Assembly (NCBI GenBank): GCA_036937835.1
Contig: CM072863.1
Location: 3,476,001-3,540,000 of the forward strand
DNA: 64,000 nucleotides
Direction of reading: 5' to 3'
Origin: Pampus argenteus
Taxonomy: Eukaryota > Chordata > Actinopteri > Scombriformes > Stromateidae
Within the stretch, counting starts at the first letter, position 1, and each line of letters begins with the position of its first letter. The notes under the pieces were generated by a model. The model made no database searches and was not told the origin of the DNA. It saw only the letters and a program-made list of their open reading frames with translations. The translations under genes were made by a program, and so were the position numbers. Positions 44,870-55,800 of this stretch are shown here, in pieces.

Positions 44870-44927
44870 CTGGATTTACCTGGATTTACCTGGATTTACC
44901 TGGATTTACCTGGATTTACCTGGATTC
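44870..44927. repeat. 10-bp minisatellite (TGGATTTACC)n
   Basis: Five near-perfect copies plus a partial sixth, about 250 bp upstream of the first abhd6 coding exon. Confidence 0.95.
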
Positions 44928-45179
44928 TGGGCAAGAAAACGAACTGATTGAGACTAGAAGCTAAACGAGGTTAATCAGCGTCTCTGTATTGAACATACTC
45001 ATATAAACCAGATTTTCACTTTCTCATCTGACTCAGCAAACAAGCAAATTTCCAGAAATAATAATCCTGATTATTTGTTTTTGGGACGTAATCTGCCAGT
45101 AGCTGCACGGCTGACGGGACTCACGGTCGACATTCACAATTCACAATTCAATATTTTTTATTTTCACAGGACTGCAGTG

Positions 45180-47860
45180 ATGGAGCAGAGTGTAGCTAAA
45201 ACAATAATGCTGACAGGAAGTATCCTGGTGGTCCCTGTCGTCATCTTTATCGCCTCCATCCTGTTCTGTCCTAGAGTCCTCATTCAGGCCTACAACTGGT
45301 AAAAAAACCCCAACACACTCAAAAACACCACATGGCTTAATATTTGCTGGTATTTAATTGAATTGTTGTGACATTTTATGTGTCAGTCTAATGTAGTAGT
45401 GAGATTGTGTTTTGATTTTTGTCCTTTAAATGCTGTTTTAATGTCTTGTTTAATGTTCTTTGTTTTAAGTATTTGGGGGGTTTTTTTGTATTGGTTCTCA
45501 ACTATGTGTTATATGTTCTTATGCTGCTTGTTTAACTGAATTTTGGACATAAAGCTGTGTCCTGTATGCAGTGAATTACAGCCTGTTGCTTTGCTTTAAA
45601 TATGACCTTCCCTGCTGGACTTTGTCTAAGCTGTAAAAAAAAAAAAAAAAAAAAAGTACATATCAGCCAATTGGCAGATCACAGTCGCAGTTTCACTCTC
45701 TTACACTCACTCACACACGCTGCTGAGTCACTGACATATCATCATGTTTTATCAGCAGTGTGTTACATGAAAAGTTATGAAATGTTGAGAAACTGGAATG
45801 AGGTACAGATGATGATGATCGAATGAGAAGAAGAACGATTTTTAATATTTTTCAAATGACTTCTGAATCGTTTTCGCCCTAAAACTGATGCAGGTTTGGT
45901 TCTTCGATCTGTTTGAACCAGAGTGACGTATGGTGTCTCAACAACTATTGATTAGATATTGATAAAACTCTTTTGAGCCCATGACCTTTCCTCTAGCTCC
46001 ACCATCAGGACAATCGCATCAATTACGTAAAGTGAAACGGAGTATAATAAACGTCGCGTCCAGTCGGCAACGACCACCACTTATTCTGTGAAATATATCT
46101 ACGGGATGAATCGGCACAGACTTTGGTTTCAGACATTCATGGTTTCCAGAGGATGAACCTTTGTCATCCTCTGACCTCTAGCGCCACCGTGAGGTTGACA
46201 ATTTTGGTTCAGACAGAGTGATGTGATCGTCAAGTAAACATTCACGTCCCCCTCGGGATGAGTTGTAATTACCTCAGGGATATTCTGACTTGCTACAGCT
46301 GTACTTTGTGTTTTAGCAAATATTAGCATGATAACGCGCTAAACTAAGATGCTAAATGTGTTAGCCTTGTCTTGTTAGCATTATCCTTGCAGACTCTTAG
46401 TCTCCTCATGGTCCTGCTGTGTCCAGGTACTACCGTCTCAGGTTGGGGTTGGTGGTCCGTTACTCTCACAGTGGAAGTTACCGCTTCTGTTATTCCAGTC
46501 GTGGGACGCCAGGGGGCGCCACACCATCAGTGCTGCTTCTGCACGGCTTCTCCGCCACCAAGGACATGTGGCTGCCCATCGTCAAGGTAACACACACATT
46601 TACGCACTAATACAGCAATTGTGGCTACAGATATTATTATTTAATTTCAATGTAATAATAAATACATAGTGAATCTTTTACTTAAAGACAGGTTCTCACA
46701 TGCTCACAACCTGCTTATTTAGGACACACTTTTCATTTTAGTGAGTCTTGGGTGTGTTTGTTTTGTTCTCCAGCACATCCCCAGGAACCAGCATGTGGTG
46801 TGTGTGGACATGCCGGGACACGAGGGGACGAGTCGTACCGGCATCGAGGACTACAGCATTCAGGGCCAGGTCGTCCGAATCCACCAGGTCGGTCTAACGT
46901 TTAGTCTCTGTTATTGACATGTGTTGCTGAACAGTGTCGTCCTCCTGACTGATGATAATGTAAATAACCTCATTCTGTGTGCAGTTCGTGCAGAGTATTG
47001 GTCTGGATAAAAGGCCGTTCCACCTGGTTGGGACGTCGATGGGTGGGAACGTTGCAGGAGTGTACGCTGCCTGTTACCCCGCTTACCTGACCAGCGTCAC
47101 CTTGATGTGTCCGGCAGGTAAATGTCAGCAGACAGCTGCTCTGCAAGTTAGAGCATCGGGATTCAAACCTGAGACTCTCCTCTCCTCTCCTCTATTCTCC
47201 TCTCCTCTCCTCTCCTCTCCTCTCCTCTCCTCTCCTCTCCTCTCCTCTCCTCTCCTCTCCTCTCCTCTCCTCTCCTCTCCTCTCCTCTCCTCTCCTCTCC
47301 TCTCCTCTCCTCTCCTCTCCTCTCCTCTCCTCTCCTCTCCTCTCCTCTCCTCTCCTCTCCTCTCCTCTCCTCCAGGTCTGGTTTATCCCACAGAAACTGA
47401 GTTCATGACTCGCTTGAGGGAGATGGAGAACAATCTGCAGGAGCAGTCATCGATTCCTCTGATTCCCTCCACCCATCAGGAGTTGGAGGACATGCTCAGA
47501 CTCTGCTGCTACACCCCCCCTAACCTCCCCCGACAGGTACAGGCCTGTGTTACCTGTCTACCATCCAGATTAAGACACTTTTGCACAGTATCATAATATC
47601 AATGCTGCTGCAGTATCTGAAGAATAACCATGAAGACGTGTGTGTGTTGTCAGGTCATGCGTGGTCTCCTTGACAACAGGGTCCCTAACAACGGTTTCTA
47701 CAGAGAAGGTCAGACCATCACTCTGCTGCAACTGCTTTTAACCTCCTGTGACCTCCTTCTCCTCCTCCTCCATTGATGTGGAGCAATAATACTGAAGTGA
47801 TGCTAAAGTCTTTTTAATTAATAAACTCTAAGTTAGCGTCTGGGAACTTCATTTAGCTGA

Positions 47861-47934
<74 letters not shown>

Positions 47935-48355
47935 TCATTAGTGTTCATGGAGATTGTCGGGGAAAAGTCTCGTCACTCGCTGCAGGAAAAGCTGCATTTG
48001 ATCACAACACCCATGCAGGTCATCTGGGGGAAGGCAGACAAGGTAAATGAATCAGAGCGATGCAACAGTCGGCCATTTAAAAAGTTTCATTTTAAACATT
48101 GAACATTTTTACTATTTCCTGATATTTTTTGGACCATACCAAACGATTTAATCTGACAAACCAATGCTTTCTCAGGTTGTGGATGTTTCGGGGGCAGCAG
48201 TGCTGCAGGCGACGCTGACAAACTGTCAGGTGGAGCTGTTGGACAACTGCGGTCACTCAGTGGCGTTGGAGCGGCCGAGGAAAGCCGCCAAGCTCATCAT
48301 GGACTTCCTGTCTGCACAGGAAATCAACAGCAAAGACAATAAGAAACTTTCCTAA
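45180..48355 (+). CDS. abhd6: monoacylglycerol lipase ABHD6, 340 aa
   Basis: Membrane-anchored serine hydrolase that cleaves 2-arachidonoylglycerol and other monoacylglycerols on the cytosolic face of membranes. Exons: 45180-45298, 46427-46586, 46774-46887, 46985-47117, 47376-47536, 47654-47708, 47942-48042, 48176-48355. They join in phase to 340 codons (337 in human). An N-terminal signal-anchor helix spans about residues 13-33. The alpha/beta hydrolase core has the oxyanion motif LLLHGFSATKDMW, VDMPGHEG, the nucleophile elbow GTSMGGNVAGVY, the acid region WGKADKVVDVSG and the catalytic histidine in DNCGHSVALERPRK. All triad members are present. Intron 4 is almost wholly a CTCCT satellite, and intron 6 ends just after a GT tract. 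Confidence 0.97.
45900..46245 (-). repeat. dispersed repeat (CATGAATGTCTGAACCA type), reverse orientation
   Basis: In abhd6 intron 1. On the minus strand it reads TTCATCCTCTGGAAACC, then ATGAATGTCTGAAACCA. Elsewhere it has two GAGG-tract/gene-like words (CTCTAGCTCCACCATCAGGACA and CTCTAGCGCCACCGTGAGG) typical of the same repeat. Matches the copy at 26575-26735. Confidence 0.6.
47178..47372. repeat. (CTCCT)n satellite forming most of abhd6 intron 4
   Basis: About 38 almost perfect TCTCC pentamers. The last one runs into the acceptor CTCCTCCAG (ends 47375) of exon 47376-47536, so the satellite itself is the polypyrimidine tract. The intron is 258 bp in all. Confidence 0.97.
47863..47935. repeat. 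(GT)n tract before abhd6 exon 7
   Basis: A GT run of about 70 bp, interrupted once by ATAT, ending 6 bp before the acceptor TTCATTAG of exon 47942-48042. Confidence 0.95.
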
Positions 48356-48758
48356 AGAAACCTGCTGGCTTCACAATGGATGATGTAAATGATAAAGCAT
48401 TTACACAACACACATAAATGCACAAAAGTATGACAAATATTTCTCAGGTTTGTACCGGTTTGGTTCTTACATCATGCAGAAGGTTGATTTTTAAATAATG
48501 ATGAAAACACTGTGCTTTTGCATATTTCATTATTTTATTTCATTGTGTCACGTGCAGACGTGTCTGCTGGTGTGTTGAGTCCTCAGAAGCGCAAAGGTTG
48601 AAATTCAGAATGAAAAATGTGCCGTAGCTGAATACGTCGTCTGATTTATGTGTGATCATTCTGTATGTTAAATTATTAACTAAAGAAGTAATAACAATAG
48701 CAAATTAGTTGATTCAATAATTTTAGCACTTATACAAAGAGTGTCTATGCACAACAGA

Positions 48759-48764
48759 AATAAA
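48759..48764 (+). terminator. abhd6 poly(A) signal
   Basis: AATAAA about 400 bp after the stop codon, in AT-rich sequence. The first good hexamer on the plus strand after abhd6. Confidence 0.55.
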
Positions 48765-49235
48765 TCTCCTGAAGAATTGATGATGGTAATTGATGGCAAT
48801 TAGTTTGTACAAAATATAAACATTAAATGTTTTTAGGTTTGAAATGCCTTGTTTTTACTGTGATTTTTATGATACATTATACAGGATGAACAAGGAGCTG
48901 CCAGCTTTGTTAAGTTTAAGCAACATAAACCAGTTTTAATAATTCTGGAAGCTCATTTCAACCAGGATAGAAAGAAAATTCAGATTAGATTTCAGGCGTT
49001 CTCGGGCTCTTGAATCCAAATTATAATTTACTGGGTCAAAACACAAATCATTTTGCATGAGTATTTTTATTTTACTCATTCAGAATTTTTTTTCTTTTCC
49101 TAATAAAAGTTGGATTTCTTAGTAAGAGATTAAACTGATATCTTATTTTAAACATGACAGAAACAACCCCGGGGTACCTATTTTGTGACAGAGTGATTCA
49201 TCACCCTTTTTTCATATCTTTGACAGAGTAGACTA

Positions 49236-49247
49236 TGCGCATGCGCA
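49236..49247 (+). promoter_or_regulatory. perfect NRF1 palindrome upstream of rpp14-htd2
   Basis: TGCGCATGCGCA is a perfect 12-bp NRF1 site (consensus YGCGCAYGCGCR), about 90 bp before the donor of the presumed non-coding first exon (49334). NRF1 drives nuclear genes for mitochondrial proteins, which fits htd2. Binding is inferred from the motif. Confidence 0.7.
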
Positions 49248-50056
49248 ATTCTCCTGGCAGAGTTTTTATAGGAACGTTGAGGGTTTTCACAACAGTGAGA
49301 GCAAACTGTTATCGCCCCACGTTGATGTAGCTGGTGAGTGAAATAATGGACATATTCCACTTTTGTTGAATATTACAGCAACAACAACAAACGGAAGTTA
49401 ATTAATCTGTTAGCCGTGTTTAGCTGTCAGCGATCTTTAGGTTAGCTAGTTCACTTAGCTACAGTTTGACCTCAGTGTTAGCTTGTGTTAGCATGTGTTA
49501 GCCTAAGTTTATCTGAGCCTGTCATGAAATGTGTCATAGAAGATATCGTCTTTCTAGATAAGTTTATAATTTGTTTGTATGTAAAAACAAAGTTTGACTC
49601 TTAATGTGCTCAAATAGTTCACAATATTTTTTATCATAGGATATATTTTATAGCACTGAGACTAAGAATGTAGTGTTTATTTTGAAGTCTCACAGAGGTG
49701 CTCTTATTATTTATATTTGTCTATTTGACCTTTTATATTTAAGATTACACTAGATTATTAAGTATATGAGTCTAAGTATAGTTGTTATTGCAGATATATC
49801 AGTATTGGCATATATGTCAACCAATAATTTAGAAGAAATTGCAATATAACATCACTTCTTCTGATCTTATTGTCTAAGACAGTTTTGTTGCATTATATTA
49901 TAAAATGAACCTCGTCAACAACTTCACGATCAGTTTTTAAAGTCATGTTTAACTGTGTTGTTGTCTGTTTTACCTTCAGCGGTTTGACTCTGAAGTCAGC
50001 TGATCCACCTGCTGCTCGTCACCTGAAGGAGTCTGATTCACTGATGCTTTAATAGA

Positions 50057-50264
50057 ATGAACCCAGACGTCAAGGAGGACAAACCTGCTGTTTACCAACG
50101 GGTTGTGTCGAAGAACGCCGCACCGTACAACTACATGAAGGTCCACCTGTAAGTCGTTTATAAGAAGAAGTGGGCGTGGTATTATAGATCATTTTGTTTT
50201 ATAGTCTTTAAAAAGTTCACATTGATATTGTGGCTTTAAGACTAAATAATTTAATTTAAACTTT

Positions 50265-50323
<59 letters not shown>

Positions 50324-51273
50324 GTGTGCTGGAGGATGAATCTACCAGACTAACTGCAGTTGAACTGAAGCATTTCATCATCACAGGCCTGAAGAGCCTG
50401 TATGGAGAGGTGAGATCAATAACGCGTCCGGGGTCAAGGGTTCGATTCCCACCACACCTGGAAACGGTGTGGATGAAGCCTCCAGAAAATGTCAAAGTAG
50501 AGCTGAAAGTACATGAGAGAGAGAGAGAGAAAACTAATTGGAAACATTTCTAACATTTTGTAGATAAAACAATTAATTGATAAATCAAAAACCTTGAAGC
50601 ATAAAAGCCAAATTCATCTTCTTCACGCCTTTGTTTCTGTTTGCCTCAGGTGGGAGCAGCATTACCCTTCGACCTGTTGAAATACGATGAAGACACCCGC
50701 ACTGCTCTTTTGCGTGTTTACAGCAGGTGAGCTTTAGAAAACGAAAGTTTCTCTTTTGTGTCACTTTTCCGGATTAAAGTACCCGTCACAGGTGATTAAT
50801 TACAATAAACTAGAAGTTTAATTTCAGTGTCTCTTTGTTTTCAGGGGTTTAGTGAAGCTGTGGAGCTCGCTGACTCTGCTGGGCTCCTACCAGAACCAGG
50901 CCTGTGCCTTCAGAGTGCTGCAGGTCAGCAGACGTCACTTCAGCTTAACAGGCTTCATTCTTATTCTTTATTGGCACATACAACTATGACATAAGTACAG
51001 AACTTTATCACGTGATAACAAGTGGCTGTATATTAGAGGGATGTAACCCCTGACCTTTTGCTCTCATGTGACTCGTTTCTATTTCTATAAGAAGGTCATA
51101 GAATAAAGTTGAAAGCTCTGAAAGTTTATCTCGGTTATGTGATCCTGAGATCAAGACTAGACCTCTGTGTTTGAAACTTATCTGTGCTGCTCAGGTTTCT
51201 CTTGTGTCGTCCTCAGGTGTCTCCGTTTCTGCTGGCGCTGACAGGAAACAGTCGAGAGCTGCAGCTGGACTGA
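50057..51273 (+). CDS. rpp14: ribonuclease P protein subunit p14, 129 aa
   Basis: Subunit of nuclear RNase P, which trims the 5' leader of tRNA precursors. Coding exons 50057-50148, 50325-50409, 50650-50726, 50845-50923 and 51217-51273 join in phase to 129 codons (124 in human). The sequence follows RPP14 closely: YQRVVSKN, PYNYMKVHL, DLLKYDEDT, GLVKLWSSLTLLGSYQNQ, CAFRVLQVSPFLLALTGNSR and the end LQLD. A non-coding first exon (to 49333) and the acceptor at 49979 give a split 5' UTR. The final exon continues past the stop into htd2. A GT tract of about 50 bp (50267-50317) precedes exon 50325-50409. Confidence 0.95.
50267..50323. repeat. (GT)n tract at an rpp14 acceptor
   Basis: About 25 GT units followed by ATATATAG, whose last AG is the acceptor of rpp14 exon 50325-50409. 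There is little pyrimidine tract apart from the repeat's own Ts. Confidence 0.95.
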
Positions 51274-51299
51274 AGCAGGCGGAGCATCGTCATCTCAGG

Positions 51300-51782
51300 A
51301 TGAGTTTCATATGGAGTAAAGTCTTTAATAAACCTAGGCTGTGCTCCTCTTCCATCGCAGCAGCAGCTCCTCTCTTCCGGCTGCTCCACGTCGGCCAGCG
51401 AGCCTCCCTCACCAAAGCGTTCTCGTCCCGCGATGTGGAGCTGTTCGCCGAGCTGACGGGTGACACCAACCCGCTCCACCTGGATCCGACCTACGCCAGC
51501 ACCACCTCCTTCGAGACGCCCATCGTCCATGGCGTCCTCATCAACGGGCTGATCTCGGCCGTGCTCGGCACCAAGATGCCCGGTCGCGGCTGCATCTTCC
51601 TTTACCAGGAGATCCGCTTCCCGGCGCCGCTCTACATCGGCGAGGAGGTGCTGGCTGAAGCTGAGGTCCGGAAGATCAAGATGTCATTCGCCTTCATCGC
51701 TGTGACGTGCTCGGTCAAGGACAAGGTGGTGATGGAGGGGGAGGTGATGGTGATGATGCCTGAGGAGCAGCAGAGGAAGTGA
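51300..51782 (+). CDS. htd2: mitochondrial 3-hydroxyacyl-thioester dehydratase 2 (second cistron of rpp14 mRNA), 160 aa
   Basis: Dehydratase of mitochondrial type II fatty-acid synthesis, which supplies octanoate for lipoic acid. One uninterrupted frame, 160 aa (about 168 in human). The N-terminus is Arg/Ser/Ala-rich and free of acidic residues for about 30 residues (MSFIWSKVFNKPRLCSSSIA), as for a matrix targeting signal. The MaoC-like hotdog domain follows with the hydratase-2 motif GDTNPLHLD, where Asp and His are the catalytic pair, then IVHGVLINGL. The ATG is 26 bp past the rpp14 stop in the same exon, so both proteins must come from one mRNA, as known in human. An NRF1 site sits at the shared promoter. 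Confidence 0.95.
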   Translation: MSFIWSKVFNKPRLCSSSIAAAAPLFRLLHVGQRASLTKAFSSRDVELFAELTGDTNPLHLDPTYASTTSFETPIVHGVLINGLISAVLGTKMPGRGCIFLYQEIRFPAPLYIGEEVLAEAEVRKIKMSFAFIAVTCSVKDKVVMEGEVMVMMPEEQQRK

Positions 51783-52892
51783 AGAGGGCAAAGGTCAGAG
51801 GTCACAGCACTCTGACAATAGACTGATCAGATGATGTCAGTTGTTGCAGGGATCTTTGCAGCGTCTCTCGTTGACTTCATGCTGTTATTTTTGTTAGTTA
51901 TTGATAATGTATTGATCAGCTCCCAGAGAGACGTCGGTTGATAATTTATCGTTTAGCGTGTTTAATTTCTTGCATGTATTTTCTTTAACATGTAAAATCT
52001 TTTATATGGAATAAAAAAGGCTGAACGATGAATTCCTTTTACGAATTATATTTCGATTCATGATTATGGTTTATTGTAAATAAATATAGACTCAACTGCA
52101 ACCAGTGACTCTGCAACATGTCATATTACATATTCAAACTGTCGACAGGTAAACATTCGTCTGTAAACAGTTTGGTTGTGTGGACATATTTACACAGCCC
52201 TTCCAGGTTTTTGGGGTGGGTTGTGCACTTTGGTATCTTTAGCAGATAATCAATATATTCTCACGGCCCAAACCCAGACTACACAAAAGAAGAGGTCCAT
52301 TGAATTTATGCCACATGATTTAATATAGACGACTACGAGTTATGATCTGAAGGCAATAAAGTATCTTTGTTCCCCGGGGTGGAAATGGCAAAGAATATAA
52401 ACCATCAACTACAGGTTCATGTCCTTTAATTCCCACATAAAACAGATGACGAAGACGTGTTCATCTATGTAATAACAACAATAATAACATGAATTATTAA
52501 CACAGCCCACAATCATTTCTGATGTTATTGATTGAGGATAATGAAAAGGATGGAAATGTCAAGAGGTCAGTTGCATATGAGTGATAAATACAAGGTAAAT
52601 ATGTTACACTAAATATTGATCATCAGTTAATCCTCCAAACCAGCAGGAGGTGATGACGCACTCTTATGTAATGACCCAACCTCCAATTATGACGACAAAG
52701 CAGTCTGATGACGTCTCATTGGAGCAGCGTTTCCTGGTTACGGTGAAGCTAAGCTAACAGCTAGTTCGCTCCTCCCGGGCTGTTGGTGTTCCTCCGCCGC
52801 TCAGAGAGGCTCCGCATCGGTGTCTTCCCGGCGGTTTCAGTCCGCGACAGACAGACGCTAACATCAGACGTTCAGCCGTTAATCCTCCCGGG
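51783..52892. other. htd2 3' UTR and pxk promoter
   Basis: The htd2 3' UTR runs to the AATAAA at 52010. The middle is AT-rich. From about 52670 the sequence becomes promoter-like for pxk, with a CRE-like TGACGTC (52709-52715) and an inverted CCAAT box (ATTGG, 52718-52722). A GC-rich leader then runs into the start codon. Confidence 0.6.
52010..52015 (+). terminator. rpp14-htd2 poly(A) signal
   Basis: AATAAA 228 bp after the htd2 stop codon, followed by a T-rich stretch. It is the only good signal before the pxk promoter. Confidence 0.75.
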
Positions 52893-55800
52893 ATGTCCTT
52901 CCTGGAGAAGCCGACCCCCGGCAGGCTGCTGCTGGACGACACCGTCCCCGTGACGGCGGTGATCGAAACCAGCCAGAACCTGCAGTCCCACACGGTAAGT
53001 GTTTACCGGAGAGGGATGTCAGTTAACCGTTAAAATAATCCGTGATTTAAACAGTGAAACTGCGGTCAGACAGACTCCCGCTGCGGCTGCTGTGTGTTTA
53101 AAATACAGCAAAGACTTTTTGAAAGTGGGCGTTAAGTCGGTCTCTGCGACACCAGTTCCATTATCGGACACATTTTTCTTCTTTTCTATAAAGTCGTTAC
53201 AATAACCACAAACATCAGTTAACCGCCAGAGTCTGTGTAACCGTAAAAACATGACTATCATCCCCGTTAGCGTCTATTTAACGTGATGTGGCACGTTGGA
53301 GTTGCGCCGTAACTCCATTATCGGACAGATTGGCAGCTGACCCGGGCTCCGTAGTGCTGTCTCTGATTAAGCAATTTCCTGGAAGCTCTCGAACCAACTG
53401 CTGATATTGTTGACACCGACCGACTGATGGAGGACCCAGAAGCCGAAACTATGCGCGTGTAAAGCCGCGTGGATCCACCGTCGTTACCGCGCGAGGATCA
53501 TTACGGCAAATTACACTTAAAAGTTCTGCGTTTAAAAAAAAATAAAAATCTATATGTTGATCAACAAATACGGCACCTAAAATAATAAGTAATTGTGTTT
53601 TGAAATTATAATGATTTCTTTAAAAATTCGGCATAAACATTTCTACAAATACCTGTAATAAAAATATATATATTTATATTGAGATTTAATAGAAATGTAT
53701 TTTGTCCGGAAACAACAAAAAGGCGGATATTAAACAGCACAACGTAAAACGTCATAAATCTTTTCTTACTGTCCACGTTTAAACAATGTGGCTAAAGCAA
53801 GACCGATGTCCGATAATGGGCGCATTCGCTCTTGTTGTTGTTGACAATCCGGATGGCATCAGCTGAGCTTGCCTGTTAGCATAGCATGCTAATGTCCTGA
53901 TACTGCAAAACAGAGACAGACACTGATGGATAGATGTATGTATTTACTTGTGTTAAGCCACGACACGTCTCTACATCCCTCCAGTTATTTCTGTCTCTCA
54001 TTTCTTTAAAGTGAACCAGCAGCTTTCCTGTAATTCAGCACATAATTATTGCAGATTTTTCTTGTTACTGAATCTGTCAGATGACTTTTCAGAATTTCCC
54101 AACATGAAAGCAGGATGAAAGCAGCCCTGTGAGGAGAAAGGCCTCTGCTTACTGCCCCACTGCTTCCACAGGACACACAGAGAAAGTCTAACGATGATGT
54201 TGTCACTTTTCTATTGTCTTTCATTGAAATGAATTAAACACATCGCAGTGTTAATGTGTTGTAGATATGGATATTACAGTAAGAACATCATATATATAAC
54301 AATAATAATATGATAGCCAAATTTAAACTATAAATACTTCACTGTCGACCTCATTGGGCTCATTTACATGTTAACTTGAGGTCAGAGATTAAAGTCATCA
54401 GTTTGCTATGACGTAATCAATGTAACAGAAACACTGACTAATCAAACTGTATTTAATGTGATTCTGCTTCACTACTGTTGCAGATGCCGATCAGATATAT
54501 TGATACGTCCCCATTATGTAATATAAATAAATAAGTTTTTAACAGCTCCCACAAACATAAGACCGGCTCAGTTTAAAGGTCACCAGCTTTATAGACTGAA
54601 ACCAGGTGACAGAAAATACTGAATATTGTGACACAACAGAGGTTACAGGTAAAATGTGTTGAGTTACAGAAGCTAAATGAACAGCAGCAAGACAGGACGT
54701 GATGTCTGGCTGTTTGTATCCTGAGTCCTGGTTGTTTGTGAAGCAGCTCAGCTCACATGAATGAATGAATGAATGAATGAATGAATGACTGAATGAATGC
54801 AGGATTACAGCAGAAACCTGTCAGAAGGATTTCGGCTGTAAACGGACTGAGAGGATTAGATTAAAGAAAAATCCTTGTTTACATCCTGGTTCTTGTTTTC
54901 ATGAAAAGAAAATAATTCGTAATCGTAAGTCCTTTTTGATTTAGATTCAACGTGACTTTACCGCTGGCGCCACCATCAGGACAAATATCAGATTTGTTGT
55001 TGTTGTTGTTGTTGTGAGGATGAACATTACATCTTTTTAGTCTGTGTTTCTTAACATTGGGATTGTGTAATTGTGACTAAACTCAGAATAATGTGAGTTT
55101 TATGGGAACAGTGTGGTTTTAAAAATGTGTCTAAAATTGAAATGTCAGGTTTTGTAATATTTTGAGAAAAGAACATCTAACAATAAGAATAAGGTCAGGA
55201 TTTTGAGTACATTTGGAAAATAATGTGATAACGGCAATCTTAATTTAAGTAAAATTATTATTTATTCTCATAACATTCTGGCTCACACAATGACAGCTAT
55301 TATTACTTACATATTACTTTTACACCTCAAATATGTTTTTTTTCCATTATTGTACATTGTATTATATATATATATATATTTTTATGGTTGTGTTGTTTCT
55401 CAGGAATACATCATTCGAGTCCAGAGGGGCGTGTCTTCAGAGAACAGCTGGCAGGTAAATGCATTATCCCAATTATAAATTGTCCAATGAAAAAGCTGTG
55501 TTAGGAGTTAATTGGATAATAACAGGGGTTTTTGTGTGTGTGTTTGTGTGTGTGTTGCAGGTGATTCGGCGTTACAGTGACTTTGATGTTCTCAACAGCA
55601 ACCTGATGGTGAGTTTCATAATGAATGTGAATCATTTTGTGTTATCTGTTTTTCAATTAAATGCCTTATCTTGCAATAATAATCAATAACTAGGCCAGAA
55701 TATGACTTAGACTCAGATGTGTCAGAGAACATAAATACATTCATATGTACTCTTCTCATGAAGGTTGTAGACATGACATGAAACTTATATTAATCTGATT

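Larger units (their letters stand above)
40261..45179. other. lmcd1 3' flank and abhd6 upstream region
   Basis: The longest stretch between genes (4.9 kb), with no coding exon recognised. lmcd1 poly(A) signals are at 40278-40283 and 40375-40380. Other contents are a TAGC palindromic run (41733-41755), a dispersed repeat (42488-42700), a GT tract (42833-42876), a repeat-like block with TCGCCGCCATCTTTAAGAT (about 43515-43800), a probable non-coding abhd6 exon ending at 44326, a GT/TA tract (44546-44605) and a 10-bp minisatellite (44870-44927). Confidence 0.5.
48356..50056. other. abhd6 3' UTR and rpp14 promoter
   Basis: The left part is the abhd6 3' UTR and AT-rich flank, with AATAAA at 48759-48764. 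The right part carries an NRF1 palindrome (49236-49247), a probable non-coding rpp14 exon ending at 49333 (CTG|GTGAGT), and its intron, which ends at an acceptor at 49979. No other coding exon is seen. Confidence 0.6.

Noticed and set aside
44870..44927. A CRISPR-like array
   Set aside because: Units are 10 bp with no spacers, and the genome is a vertebrate. It is a minisatellite.
46979..47596. A 205-codon continuous frame through abhd6 intron 4
   Set aside because: The middle is the TCTCC satellite (Ser-Pro-Leu-Leu repeats). Splicing 47117 to 47376 restores the ABHD6 protein exactly, so the read-through is not coding.
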